Shown here: piece after piece, positions 43,536 to 52,525 of the stretch
Numbering within the stretch: the stretch's first letter is position 1
Layout: the number at the start of each line of letters is the position of its first letter
Source of the DNA: Verrucomicrobiota bacterium
Lineage (GTDB): Bacteria; Verrucomicrobiota; Kiritimatiellia; CAIQIC01; JAGNIJ01
Assembly (NCBI GenBank): GCA_022710725.1
Contig: JAKLGK010000008.1
Span: forward strand, 124,001-188,000
Length of the DNA: 64,000 bases
Direction of reading: 5' to 3'
Made by a program: the position numbers and the translations under genes
Notes under the pieces: model-generated
What the model was told of the DNA's origin: nothing
The model's input: only the letters and a program-made list of their open reading frames with translations
Databases searched by the model: none

Positions 43536-43588
43536 CATGCGTTTTTGGCGCCGCGCCGTGAGGAGCGTGGGGCGACCAAGTCCGTCCG

Positions 43589-44638
43589 CTAAAAGCGCAG
43601 CCCGGCGAGGAAGGTGACGGTAGTCATCTCCAGCTGGATGAACTTGTTGAACTTCTCGCGGAGTTCCTCCACTTCCTCCGCCGGGCGGTCCTCTGCCATC
43701 ACCTCGGCGTCCGCCTTCATGTGCTGCACCCCGACGCCGAGGAGCAGTTCCAGGTCCTTGGACATCGGGATGCCCACGAGGGCGCGCGCCTCGAAGTGGT
43801 CGTACTCCAGGTCCACGTCCTTGGCGTTCCGCGAGGAGATGCCGAAGTCCTCCGTGCTGCCGCTGAAATCGAGCAGCGCGAAATAGGCCTGCAGCAGCAG
43901 CTCGGGGGCCCGCTGCTCCGCCGTCCCGCCGCCGAACCGGACATCGAGCCCGGCGCCCAGCTCGGGCAGGACCATGCCCGTCCAGCCCTTGCCGCGGCCG
44001 CCGACCACGTACTCCCTCGGCGGGATTTCATACAGAACCACGCCTTGGGCCGGACCGGCATCGATCTCGAAATAGCTGAAGAACGTGTTGAGCCCGAGGC
44101 CAAGGGACGGGGTGATCTCCACCGCGCGGCCCGCCGTAATCGAAACGGGCGTGGCCAGCCCGCGCATGGCGAAGGAGCCGCCCTGCATCTCCGCCTCGAA
44201 GGGCGCGCCCTCGGGAATATGCATGTAGTCGTAGGTTTCGCCGTTGTAGCTCACGTCCTCGACGCCGATGTAATAGTCTCGAACCGCCTCGCCGCGCACC
44301 GCGGGAGACAGGTAGGACAGGTTGGCCTGGAGGGTGAAAAAGCGCCATTGCTTCTCGAAGCTGAAACCGAAGGTGGCGTAGCCGCCGTCGAACCCGAGCT
44401 CCTCGAGCGTGTAACTCTCGGCGAACTGATCGTTCTTTCCCGGGTCGGTGATGTCGTAGAAGGGGCGCGTCGTTTCCTGCACGTACCCGTCGAGGGTGGT
44501 GACTTGGCCCAGCATCCCCGCCGCGTAAGCGCTCGGCTGCGCGGGCGCCGAGGATCGACCCCACAGCGGCCCGGCCCAGCTGGAGGCGGACTTCCACAGG
44601 AACAACAGCACGGCGGTCGTCAGTATGCGGCTCATCAT
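43589..44638 (-). CDS. Outer-membrane beta-barrel protein
   Basis: A 349-residue exported protein with a signal peptide (MMSRILTTAVLLFLWKSASS), alternating hydrophobic/polar strands and a C-terminal phenylalanine (TVTFLAGLRF), the insertion signal of outer-membrane barrels. Strand-like segments include FGFSFEKQWRFFTLQANLSY and ELLLGVGVQHMKADAEV. No closer family is recognised; size suggests 12-16 strands. AAGGGAA precedes the ATG at 44638; a second ATG follows directly. It is divergent from the small membrane protein at 44761. Confidence 0.75.
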   Translation of the reverse strand: MMSRILTTAVLLFLWKSASSWAGPLWGRSSAPAQPSAYAAGMLGQVTTLDGYVQETTRPFYDITDPGKNDQFAESYTLEELGFDGGYATFGFSFEKQWRFFTLQANLSYLSPAVRGEAVRDYYIGVEDVSYNGETYDYMHIPEGAPFEAEMQGGSFAMRGLATPVSITAGRAVEITPSLGLGLNTFFSYFEIDAGPAQGVVLYEIPPREYVVGGRGKGWTGMVLPELGAGLDVRFGGGTAEQRAPELLLQAYFALLDFSGSTEDFGISSRNAKDVDLEYDHFEARALVGIPMSKDLELLLGVGVQHMKADAEVMAEDRPAEEVEELREKFNKFIQLEMTTVTFLAGLRF

Positions 44639-44760
44639 GGCGCGTTCCCTTTCCGTTAGGGCGCGGAGCGTCGGCAAGAACGCGCGGCAAGTCAAGAGAA
44701 ATGCCGGCGGGACGGGGCTTTGACTTTTCCGGCGCCGGCGGCTAAATTGCGCGGCTTTCC

Positions 44761-45087
44761 ATGAAGATGCTGACCATCAATGCCTGGCTGGGCTTGCTGA
44801 TCACGGCGGTCGCCCTGGTCGTCGGTGGATTCGCGACGGTCACCAGCATCCGCGGCGCACGCGGCCCGCGCGAGCGGCGCTTCGTGCTATGGCATTGCGC
44901 CGGCGCCTGGACGGCCATCCTGCTGTTGCTCGGGCTCGTCGTCGTCACGCCGTTTCCATGGAATCTGGCCTGGCTGGGCCTGTATTTCATCCACCTCCCG
45001 ATCGTCATCTACCGGTTTGCCTCGAAGCACCAGCTCCTGCGCGTCCTGGAAGCCCGGGAATCCGCCCGCGAGCGCGACGTGGCGTGA
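44761..45087 (+). CDS. Small inner-membrane protein
   Basis: A 108-residue protein with three hydrophobic stretches (about residues 8-30, 45-62 and 66-85) and a basic C-terminal tail (RVLEARESARERD). No family is recognised. It is followed after 66 bases by the hybrid histidine kinase on the same strand and may be co-transcribed with it, possibly as an accessory to sensing; this is inference from position only. Confidence 0.6.
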   Translation: MKMLTINAWLGLLITAVALVVGGFATVTSIRGARGPRERRFVLWHCAGAWTAILLLLGLVVVTPFPWNLAWLGLYFIHLPIVIYRFASKHQLLRVLEARESARERDVA

Positions 45088-45153
45088 ACCCGGCGATTTC
45101 CGGGTTGCAGACGCCGGGCCAACGAAGCATGATGAGGCCCGGGATAAAGGGGA

Positions 45154-47064
45154 ATGACGCTTCGCAGTAAAACCCTGCTGGTGATGGGCGCGTCTTTGGC
45201 GCTTCTCTTCGCGGCCGCGATCGGGGCCTTCTTCCATATCATGTCGGCCCGCGACGTGCCCGAAGGAGGCTTGGTGCACCTGCTGCCCTGGCTGGTCTGG
45301 GCGGCCACGGCCGGCGTTCTCCTGGGCATCCTGGTCGCCCTCCTGCTTCAGAAGCGGGCGCTCTCGCGCGTGGCGCGGTTGTCCGCCGCCGTGCTGGGCA
45401 TCCAGAAGCGCGCCGATCTCTCCGCGCGGGTGCCGGTCGAGGGCGATGACGAGTTGAGCGCCCTCGCGCTCGGCTTGAACGAAATGCTGGCCTCCCTCGA
45501 ACGGGCCACGGCCCGGCGCCGCGAGGCCGAGGCCGCCCAGCAGGAGAGCGAAGCCCTGTACCGCCTGCTGTTCAAGGAGATGTTCAGCGGGTTTGCCCTG
45601 CACGAGATCCTCTGCGACCCGGACGGCAAGCCCTGCAACTACCGTTTCCTCGACGTCAATCCCGCGTTCGAGCGGCTGACCACGCTCCGCCGGGAGGACG
45701 TGGTCGGCAAGACCGTGCTGGATGTGCTGCCCCGCACCGAGCCCGCCTGGATCGAGCGGTACGGCCGCGTCGCGCTGACGGGCGAGCCCGTCCACTTCGT
45801 CGACTACTCGGCCACGCTGGACCGGACGTTCGAGGTCCTGACCTACAGCCCCCAGCGGGGCCGGTTCGCGGTGATCTTCAACGATGTCACGGAACAGAAG
45901 CTGCGCGAACAGGAGCAGGCCAAGATCCAGAAACTCGAATCCCTCGGCATCCTCGCCGGCGGCATTGCCCACGACTTCAACAATGTCCTCGCCGTCGTCC
46001 TCGGCAACCTCCACCTGATCCATATGAACCAGCCGCCGCTGGACGAGGAGACCCGCACGCTGCTGGGCGAAGCCGAGACGGCGTCGCTGCGGGCCAAGGG
46101 GCTGACCCAGCAACTGCTGACCTTCGCCAAGGGCGGCCTGCCCGTGAAGCAGGTCTGCGAACTGGCGCCCGTGCTCCGCGAGGCCGCCACCTTCGCCCTG
46201 CGCGGCTCCACCTGCCGCTCGCAGCTGCAGGTCGCGCCCGATCTCTGGTTCGTCGAGGCCGATCCGGGCCAGATCGGCCAGGTGATCCAGAACCTGGTGA
46301 TCAACGCCAGCCAGGCCATGCCCGGCGGCGGCGTCATCCAGATCCGCGCCCGCAACGTCGTCGTGGAGAAAGGCGCCATCCACCTGCCGGAGCCCGGCCG
46401 CTACGTGGCGATCGTCGTGACGGACACCGGCGTCGGCATCCCGCCCCAGCATCTCGACCGGCTGTTCGACCCCTACTTCACCACCAAGCAGAAGGCCAGC
46501 GGGCTGGGCCTGGCGACCAGCCTGTCCATCGTCCGCAAGCACGGGGGGCGCATCACCGTGGAGTCGACGGTCAACGAGGGCTCGACCTTCCGCGTGTACC
46601 TGCCGGTCACGGACAAGACTCCGGCGCCGGTCACGGACCCGGACGTCGATACGCTGCCGCAGGGCTCGGGCCGCATCCTGGTGGTCGACGACGAGGAACC
46701 GGTGCGTCGCCTAACCTCCCGGATGTTGTGCCGGATCGGCTACGAGATCACCGAGGCGGGCAGCGGCGAGGAGGCCATCGCCCGTTTCGAGGAGGCCCGG
46801 CAGGCGGGACGCCCGTTCCGGGTGGCGGTGCTCGACCTGACCATCCCCGGCGGCATGGGCGGCGTCGAAATCCTCAAGGAACTCCGCCAACGAGACCCGG
46901 ACGTGAAGGCCATCATCGCCAGCGGGTACGCCACCGATCCCGTCATGGCCTCGTACCGGGAGCACGGCTTCGTCGGCGTGGTGACCAAACCGTTCCGCCT
47001 GGCCGAGCTGGCGCGGACCATTGCCCAGGCCGCCGGCGCGCCGGCCAGCCCGCCCCCGAAATGA
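45154..47064 (+). CDS. Hybrid sensor histidine kinase with PAS and receiver domains
   Basis: A 636-residue membrane kinase. Two membrane segments (about residues 8-30 and 43-66) leave a very short outside loop, so sensing is probably within the membrane or cytoplasm. Then come HAMP (about 67-118), PAS (about 130-250), a HisKA box with His273 in GGIAHDFNNVLAV, an HATPase domain with NLVINASQAM, DTGVGIP and GLGLATSLSIV, and a C-terminal receiver with Asp561 in VAVLDLTIPGGMGG. The HDFNN-type box is typical of kinases that dephosphorylate or relay to a terminal receiver. No output regulator is encoded nearby. AAAGGGGA precedes the ATG. Confidence 0.93.
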   Translation: MTLRSKTLLVMGASLALLFAAAIGAFFHIMSARDVPEGGLVHLLPWLVWAATAGVLLGILVALLLQKRALSRVARLSAAVLGIQKRADLSARVPVEGDDELSALALGLNEMLASLERATARRREAEAAQQESEALYRLLFKEMFSGFALHEILCDPDGKPCNYRFLDVNPAFERLTTLRREDVVGKTVLDVLPRTEPAWIERYGRVALTGEPVHFVDYSATLDRTFEVLTYSPQRGRFAVIFNDVTEQKLREQEQAKIQKLESLGILAGGIAHDFNNVLAVVLGNLHLIHMNQPPLDEETRTLLGEAETASLRAKGLTQQLLTFAKGGLPVKQVCELAPVLREAATFALRGSTCRSQLQVAPDLWFVEADPGQIGQVIQNLVINASQAMPGGGVIQIRARNVVVEKGAIHLPEPGRYVAIVVTDTGVGIPPQHLDRLFDPYFTTKQKASGLGLATSLSIVRKHGGRITVESTVNEGSTFRVYLPVTDKTPAPVTDPDVDTLPQGSGRILVVDDEEPVRRLTSRMLCRIGYEITEAGSGEEAIARFEEARQAGRPFRVAVLDLTIPGGMGGVEILKELRQRDPDVKAIIASGYATDPVMASYREHGFVGVVTKPFRLAELARTIAQAAGAPASPPPK

Positions 47065-47067
47065 GAA

Positions 47068-47090
47068 GCCCGGGCGCGGGACGCCCGGGC
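47068..47090. terminator. Hairpin between convergent genes
   Basis: A 9-bp stem GCCCGGGCG/CGCCCGGGC with loop CGGGA directly after the kinase stop. It lacks a T-run in either direction, so it may be a weak or Rho-assisted terminator serving both convergent genes. Confidence 0.5.
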
Positions 47091-47115
47091 CTGATCGCAC
47101 ACCGTCAAGGGCGGC

Positions 47116-47655
47116 CTATTCCTCCGCCTCTTCGGACTCCTTCTCTTCCTCCGCCTCCACCGGCGAGATGGACTCCATGATGTTGACGAACTGCCGTTTC
47201 GACTCGTCCGTCGCCGTCTCCTTCTCGATGGTGTACAGCACCACGAAGGCGCGGTTTTCCGACGGGCCGAACACCGCGATGGTGAACTGCACCTCCGCCT
47301 CGCTCTCCTTCTCCACGCCGTCGCCGTGCTTGAGCCAGAATTTCACGCCGTACTTGTTCGTGAGCTCCTCGTCCGCGTCGTCGAACTCGACGTCCGACAG
47401 CATCTGCTCGGCCGTCGCGGTCATCTCGTCTTCCAAGTTGTCCAGGTTCTCGACTTCCCACAGCACCAGGTACACGGTCTCATCGCCGGAGAGCGCCTCC
47501 AGCGCGTCCTGGTCGTTGACCTCGGCTGTCCAGCTCCCGGGGAAGCGGATGCTGAAAGCCGGATCCCCCTCGGGGTACTCAAAGGTTTCCCCCGCCCGCG
47601 CGGTGGGCACGAACGCCGCCAGCGCAACCGCCATCACGATCCACCACTTGCTCAT
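47116..47655 (-). CDS. Exported acidic protein, unknown function
   Basis: A 179-residue protein with a signal peptide (MSKWWIVMAVALAAFVPTARA), a beta-rich domain (GDPAFSIRFPGSWTAEVNDQ, ENRAFVVLYTIEKETATDE) and a very acidic tail (EAEEEKESEEAEE). The domain resembles small periplasmic proteins of the PsbP/DUF1795-like fold (FSIRFPGSW is typical of these), but no function is known. It lies 42 bases downstream of the M48 lipoprotein gene on the same strand and is probably in its operon. Confidence 0.7.
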   Translation of the reverse strand: MSKWWIVMAVALAAFVPTARAGETFEYPEGDPAFSIRFPGSWTAEVNDQDALEALSGDETVYLVLWEVENLDNLEDEMTATAEQMLSDVEFDDADEELTNKYGVKFWLKHGDGVEKESEAEVQFTIAVFGPSENRAFVVLYTIEKETATDESKRQFVNIMESISPVEAEEEKESEEAEE

Positions 47656-47697
47656 GTCCCTTCCTTTTTTTTCTGTTTCAGGCCGGGCCGGCGTCCG

Positions 47698-48672
47698 TCA
47701 CCGCGCCCAGCCGCCCTGACCCGCTATCTTCTTCGTCGGCGAGGCGTCGCTCCCGTCCGCCGGCGCGCTCACGAGGGAGCGGTAGGGGTCCTTGATCTTG
47801 ACCCAGTCCGGGCCGGCATCCTGCGCGAGCGCCTTCCCGCGCCCCGCCGGGGCCGCCTTGGCGGCCCGGTAGGCCTCCAGGGCCTCCGGCATGTGCTCCT
47901 CCAGGTCGCGCGCGCGCTCCTGGCAGGAAGGATGCGTGGACAGCATGTTCAGGGCGCGGTCGATCCCGCTTTCGTCCTTCGCCGCCCGCTCCCACAGCCC
48001 GACGGCCGCGCGGGGATCGTAGCCCGCGCGGGCCATGTACATCAGCCCCACGCGGTCCGCCTCGCGCTCGTCCTTGCGGGAGTACTTGGTCACGATCAGC
48101 CCCTCGTAGATCAGGAAGGCGCCGCCGAGGATGTCCTGCAGGTCCTCGTCCTCCTTGTACTCCGCGTAAATCGCCCCGCCCAGGAGCAGCAGCTCCCACG
48201 GCAGGTTGCGGGTCATCTCCTCGGTGGAGTGCCGGCAGTTGACATGCGCGATCTCATGGGCCAGGACGACGGCCAACTCGTCCTCGTCACGGACCAGGCC
48301 CTCCTCGGGATCGTAGAGGCCGGCCAGCACGATGATCTTGCCGCCCGGCAGGGCCATGGCGTTGACCTCGTTGGTGTGCAGCAGGATCACTTCGTACGGC
48401 AGGTCCGGCATGTGGGAGACCGCCGCGATGTTCCTTGTGACGCGCTCGATTTGGCGGACGCGCCGGGGATCCTTGTTGATCCCCACCTTCTCGTCCCGCG
48501 CCCATTTCTTGATGTCCTTATAGAAATCGGTGCCGAGCTCGATGTCGTCGTCAATGGACCAGAGGTTGTTGACCTTCTTGCCGGTGACGGCATCGATGGT
48601 CGAGCAGGAAACCAGGCCGCCGACAAAGGCCGACAGCATCACCGCGCGCAGTACTCTTGTCCATGCTTTCAT
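47698..48672 (-). CDS. M48-family metalloprotease lipoprotein (BepA/LoiP-like)
   Basis: A 324-residue zinc protease anchored by a lipid on Cys23 (lipobox LVSC). The zinc site is HEIAH (residues 139-143) in AVVLAHEIAHVNCRHSTEE, with the third ligand Glu in SRKDEREADRVGLMYM. The region MALPGGKIIVLAGLYD is typical of M48 proteases that degrade or help fold outer-membrane proteins. The ATG at 48672 is chosen because GGAGGGCGGA sits directly before it; an upstream in-frame ATG would overlap this site. A neighbouring outer-membrane protein gene fits a role in envelope quality control. Confidence 0.9.
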   Translation of the reverse strand: MKAWTRVLRAVMLSAFVGGLVSCSTIDAVTGKKVNNLWSIDDDIELGTDFYKDIKKWARDEKVGINKDPRRVRQIERVTRNIAAVSHMPDLPYEVILLHTNEVNAMALPGGKIIVLAGLYDPEEGLVRDEDELAVVLAHEIAHVNCRHSTEEMTRNLPWELLLLGGAIYAEYKEDEDLQDILGGAFLIYEGLIVTKYSRKDEREADRVGLMYMARAGYDPRAAVGLWERAAKDESGIDRALNMLSTHPSCQERARDLEEHMPEALEAYRAAKAAPAGRGKALAQDAGPDWVKIKDPYRSLVSAPADGSDASPTKKIAGQGGWAR

Positions 48673-48709
48673 TCCGCCCTCCATGACATGCGACGAGCGC
48701 GGGCGCGAT

Positions 48710-49813
48710 TTATTCAACCGGTCGGGCGCTATTCTCCTGTGCCGAAGCACTTCCGTCAAGGCGGTCCAGCCTCCGCGCCGCCCAGAGCGCGTGTTCGCGC
48801 AGCCCTTCGTCGGGGCCGCTCATCCAGCGCTCCAGGGCCGGACGCGCCTCGGCGCGCCCGCTGTTTCCCAGCGCGACGATGGCGTTGCGGATCAGCCGCG
48901 CCCGGCCGGTCCGCTCCAGGGGCGTCCCGCCGTACCGCTCCCGGAAGGCCCGCTCGTCCAGGTCGAGCAGCTCCGCCAGGCGAGGCGCCCAGCGGTCCGG
49001 CTCGAACCGTAGAAACGGACGGGATGCGGGCCGCGAAAATCGACGGACCCATGGACAGGCCGCTTGGCACTCGTCGCAACCGAAGATCCAGTTGCCCAGC
49101 CGCGGGCGCAGTTCGGGCGGGATCGCGCCGCGGTGCTCGATGGTCAGGTAGGAGAGGCAGCGCCGGGCGTCGAGGCGGAACGGCTCGGGCAGCGCGCCCG
49201 CGGGGCACGCCTGCAAGCAGCGCGCGCAGCGGCCGCAGGGGTGGGGCTCCTCCCCGGCGCAGCTTCCGGGCGTCGGCGCGTCGTACTCGAGTTCCTGGTC
49301 GAGCAGCAGCACGCCCAGCAGGATCATCGAGCCCATCCGCGGGTGAATGAGCTGCGTGTTGCGCCCCACGAAACCCAGTCCGGCGCGGCCCGCGAAATGG
49401 CGCTCCAAGATCGGTCCCGTGTCCGCGTACGCGCGCCACGTCGCGCCCGGTTTCTCGCGCTCGATGAACCGGCCCAGTTCCTCCAGGCGCGGCTTCAGCA
49501 CCGCGTGGTAATCGGGGCCCCAGGCGAAGGCGGCAATGCGCCCCCGGAGCGGGTCGAGCGCGAGGGCATCCTCCGGCCATGTCGTGAAGTAGGAGCAGCC
49601 CAGCGCGACCACCGATCGGGCGCCCGGAAGGACGGCGTCCGGCTGGCCGCGCCGGGCCGCCGAACGGCCCAGCCACGACATGTCCGCCGCGTATCCCCTT
49701 GCCGCCGACTCGCGCAGGAAATCCCGGCAGGCGGGGGGGGCCGCCGGGGCGATCCCGGCCAGATCGAACCCGAGATCCTGCGCTGTCTGTCGAATACGCG
49801 CCGACAGGTTCAT
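48710..49813 (-). CDS. queG: Epoxyqueuosine reductase
   Basis: A cobalamin-dependent Fe-S enzyme that reduces epoxyqueuosine to queuosine at position 34 of tRNAs with GUN anticodons. The 367-residue protein has the catalytic Asp131 in YADTGPILER, the first cluster CGRCARCLQACP (Cys193, 196, 199, 203), a second set CDECQAACPW (Cys246, 249, 253) with Cys219, and the C-terminal HEAT-like helices (LIRNAIVALGNSGRAEARPA) of longer QueG forms. It is divergent from the P-type ATPase gene by 51 bases. Confidence 0.95.
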   Translation of the reverse strand: MNLSARIRQTAQDLGFDLAGIAPAAPPACRDFLRESAARGYAADMSWLGRSAARRGQPDAVLPGARSVVALGCSYFTTWPEDALALDPLRGRIAAFAWGPDYHAVLKPRLEELGRFIEREKPGATWRAYADTGPILERHFAGRAGLGFVGRNTQLIHPRMGSMILLGVLLLDQELEYDAPTPGSCAGEEPHPCGRCARCLQACPAGALPEPFRLDARRCLSYLTIEHRGAIPPELRPRLGNWIFGCDECQAACPWVRRFSRPASRPFLRFEPDRWAPRLAELLDLDERAFRERYGGTPLERTGRARLIRNAIVALGNSGRAEARPALERWMSGPDEGLREHALWAARRLDRLDGSASAQENSARPVE

Positions 49814-49864
49814 CGTGAAAAACGCCGTTGTTGGATTATCTTAATAACCGGGCAGAAAGCACGC

Positions 49865-51880
49865 ATGAATACGAAGCGTGGTATAGCGGGATGCGCCGAC
49901 GGCTGCGGTGAACACGCCGCGGGCCCGCGCGCGTGGATCCGGGGGGTGTCGTGCGCCGTCTCCGGGCTCCTGACGGCCGGCGGTTTCGCGGCCCATGCCG
50001 CGCTCGCCGGCGGCATCCCGGCCGCCCTGGCCGCCGAGGCTTCGTTTCCTGCCCTCGCGCGGTCTTTCTACGCGGCGGCCATCCTGGCCGGCGGATGGCC
50101 CATTGTGCCGCGCGCCCTGGCCTCGGTCCGCCGGTTGAAGCCGGACATGAACCTGCTGATGACGATCGCGGTCCTCGGCGCCGTGCTCATCGGGCAGTGG
50201 TTCGAGGCCGCCACGGTGAGCTTCCTCTTCGCGTTGGCGCTCCGGCTGGAGTCGTGGAGCGCCGGGCGGGCGGAGAAGGCCGTGCATGCGCTGATGGACC
50301 TGGCCCCGGCGATGGCCCGTGTGGTGGATCTGCGGGACGGCGCGATGGCCGAGCAGCCAGCGGAGTCGGTTCCGGCCGGGGCGAGTGTGGCCGTTCGGCC
50401 CGGCGAGCGCATCCCGCTCGACGGCCTTGTGATCGACGGGGCGACCACCGTGGACCCGTCGCCGATCACGGGCGAGTCCGCGCCCGCGGCGAAGAAGGCG
50501 GGGGATCCCGTGTACGCCGGCACGATCAACGGGCGCGGGGCGTTCACGTTCCGCGTCACGCGGCCGGCAGCGGACACGACGCTGGCCCATATCCTGCGCC
50601 TGGTCGAGGAAGCCCGCGCCAACCGCGCGCCCGTGGAACAGTGGGTCGACCGCTTCGCGCGCGGCTACACGCCGGTTGTGTTCGGCCTGGCCCTCGCCGT
50701 GTGCCTGGTCCCGCCGCTGCTCGGGGCCGGACCGTGGAGCGCCTGGGTTTACCGGGGGCTTGTGCTGCTGGTGATTGCCTGCCCCTGCGCGCTGGTCATC
50801 TCCACGCCGGTGAGCCTGGTTTCGGCTCTGGCCTCGGCCGCTCGCGCCGGCGTGCTGGTCAAGGGAGGCGCCCATCTCGAGGCGGCGGCCGGGATCAAGG
50901 CCGTTGCGCTCGACAAGACCGGCACGCTGACGGAGGGCCGGCCCGTCGTGCAGCGGGTGATCCCGCTGGACGGGCACACGCCGGAGGAACTGCTGGCCAC
51001 TGCGGCGGGACTGGAAACCCACAGCGAGCATCCGCTGGCGCAGGCCGTGCTGGCCTGCGCGCGCCGCGCCGGCGTCGGCCCCCGCCCGGCGGTGAAGTAC
51101 CAGGCCCTGCCCGGCCGCGGCGCCGAGGCGGAGATCGGGGGGCGCCGCTTCTGGATCGGCAGCCACCGTCTCGTCCACGACGAGGGCGGAGAGAGCGAGT
51201 CGCTGCACCGCGAACTCCTGGCCCTGGAAGATGCCGGGCACTCCGTGATCGCCGTCGGCAACGAGCGCCACGTGTGCGGCGTCATCAGCGTGGCGGAGGG
51301 ATTACGGCCGGGCGCGGCGGAGGCGGTCCGCGAACTGCGCGCCCTCGGCGTCGGACACGTGACGGTGCTGACGGGCGACAACGAGGGCACGGCCGCCGCC
51401 GTCTCCCGGGCCATCGGCGCGGACGACTGCCGCGCCGAACTGCTGCCGCAGGACAAGCACGCCGCCGTGCGCGAACTGGCCGGGCGTTTCGGCGCGGTGG
51501 CCATGGCCGGCGACGGCGTCAACGACGCGCCGGCGCTCGCGGCGGCCGCGGTGGGCATCGCCATGGGCGCCGCCGGATCGGACGCCGCGCTGGAGACAGC
51601 CGACGTGGCGCTGATGACCGACGACCTCTCGCGGCTGCCCTGGCTGATCCGGCATGCGCGGCGGACGGTGTCCGTGGTGCGGCAGAACATAGCGGTGGCG
51701 CTGGGGCTCAAGATCCTGTTCATGGCCCTGGCGGCGGCGGGCCGCGCGACCCTCTGGATGGCGATCGCGGCGGACATGGGCGCTTCGCTCCTTGTCATCT
51801 TCAACGGCCTGCGCCTGCTGCGGCCGGCGCGGGGCGGCGAGCAGAAGCCGGGGCCGCCCGGGGCCTTCTCCGCCGAATGA
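49865..51880 (+). CDS. P1B-type heavy-metal ATPase (Zn/Cd/Pb type)
   Basis: A 671-residue metal-export ATPase. Motifs in order: TGES (actuator), CPC (Cys306, Cys308) in IACPCALVISTP, phosphorylation site DKTGTLTEG (Asp350), the His-Pro motif THSEHPLAQAV, GDGVNDAPAL, and a last membrane segment with ADMGASLLVIFNGLRLL, whose Asp marks the Zn/Cd/Pb subgroup. It lacks an N-terminal HMA metal-binding domain; only a short Cys/His stretch (CADGCGEH) is present. No metal-responsive regulator gene is adjacent. The ATG at 49865 has a weak Shine-Dalgarno. Confidence 0.93.
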   Translation: MNTKRGIAGCADGCGEHAAGPRAWIRGVSCAVSGLLTAGGFAAHAALAGGIPAALAAEASFPALARSFYAAAILAGGWPIVPRALASVRRLKPDMNLLMTIAVLGAVLIGQWFEAATVSFLFALALRLESWSAGRAEKAVHALMDLAPAMARVVDLRDGAMAEQPAESVPAGASVAVRPGERIPLDGLVIDGATTVDPSPITGESAPAAKKAGDPVYAGTINGRGAFTFRVTRPAADTTLAHILRLVEEARANRAPVEQWVDRFARGYTPVVFGLALAVCLVPPLLGAGPWSAWVYRGLVLLVIACPCALVISTPVSLVSALASAARAGVLVKGGAHLEAAAGIKAVALDKTGTLTEGRPVVQRVIPLDGHTPEELLATAAGLETHSEHPLAQAVLACARRAGVGPRPAVKYQALPGRGAEAEIGGRRFWIGSHRLVHDEGGESESLHRELLALEDAGHSVIAVGNERHVCGVISVAEGLRPGAAEAVRELRALGVGHVTVLTGDNEGTAAAVSRAIGADDCRAELLPQDKHAAVRELAGRFGAVAMAGDGVNDAPALAAAAVGIAMGAAGSDAALETADVALMTDDLSRLPWLIRHARRTVSVVRQNIAVALGLKILFMALAAAGRATLWMAIAADMGASLLVIFNGLRLLRPARGGEQKPGPPGAFSAE

Positions 51881-51927
51881 GGCGGAGGCGGGACCGCGCC
51901 TGCCTCGAAATCGACGCCCGGCGGATG

Positions 51928-51951
51928 TATCACAGTTTATAAACTGTGATA
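51928..51951. repeat. 24-bp perfect palindrome (TATCACAGTTTA family, copy 4)
   Basis: Half-site TATCACAGTTTA plus exact inverse, in the 219-base gap between the P-type ATPase gene and the gene at 52100. Further out, GGA and TCC also pair after mismatches. Confidence 0.97.
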
Positions 51952-52099
51952 TCCGGGCGGCGGCCGATTTTTTGGCCCGGCATCGAAGAACAACTCGCGG
52001 GCCTTCGTCTCTTGGAGGGCGGCAGCGGCTTTTGGTCTGGCGCCGCCTTGCCGGTTGGGATACAAGAAAAGGCCGAATCTCTGGGAAACGGGGGCAACC

Positions 52100-52525
52100 T
52101 TGAACAGACGGGCGTTCATGCTGGTGGTGGTGCTGTCGGCGGCCGGCGCGGCCGCGCAGGGGCCGTTGGCGGATCAACCCCCGGCCGGCAGCCTCCCGCC
52201 CGTGGAGTCCAATGCCCCGGCGTTCCGCTACGAGGGCTTCAAGCGCATCGCGTGCGACAGCCTCTCCAACGTGATGCTGCGGGCGGCCCATTATTTCGGC
52301 ACGAACGAGGTGCTGTACCGCGTATCCTTCGCCGACGCTCCGACCCCGTACTTCTTCGTGCGGCTTGGGGATTTCATCGGCGAATACGAAATCGTCGGCG
52401 CGGGCGGCCGGCGCGGGGACGAGCACCTGGTGCTGCGGAAGGGCGAGGAGGAGATCATCCTGCCTCGGGCGCGTAAGTACTATGCCTCGCCCCTGACGGT
52501 CCGCCGGGAAAAGAAAAGAGAGTGA
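52100..52525 (+). CDS. Exported GspC/PilP-like small protein
   Basis: A 141-residue exported protein starting at a TTG (52100) after GGGGG; an ATG at 52118 is the alternative. The signal peptide is FMLVVVLSAAGAAAQG. The C-terminal half contains PYFFVRLGDFIGEYEIVGAG and DEHLVLRKGEEEIILPRARK, the same small beta-domain seen at 39280. Its stop overlaps the GTG start of the next gene (GTGA), so the two are coupled. Function is unknown; similarity to the periplasmic domain of GspC/PilP is by pattern only. Confidence 0.6.
   Translation: MNRRAFMLVVVLSAAGAAAQGPLADQPPAGSLPPVESNAPAFRYEGFKRIACDSLSNVMLRAAHYFGTNEVLYRVSFADAPTPYFFVRLGDFIGEYEIVGAGGRRGDEHLVLRKGEEEIILPRARKYYASPLTVRREKKRE

Larger units (their letters stand above)
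43279..43588. other. Intergenic region holding two palindromes
   Basis: This 310-base region between the outer-membrane protein gene and the beta-helix pseudogene contains no gene. It carries two copies of the TATCACA...TGTGATA palindrome with 52 bases between them; that spacer includes the AT-rich ATCCT/AGGAT hairpin around ttaataaat. The palindromes lie about 150-260 bases upstream of the pseudogene start. Confidence 0.7.
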
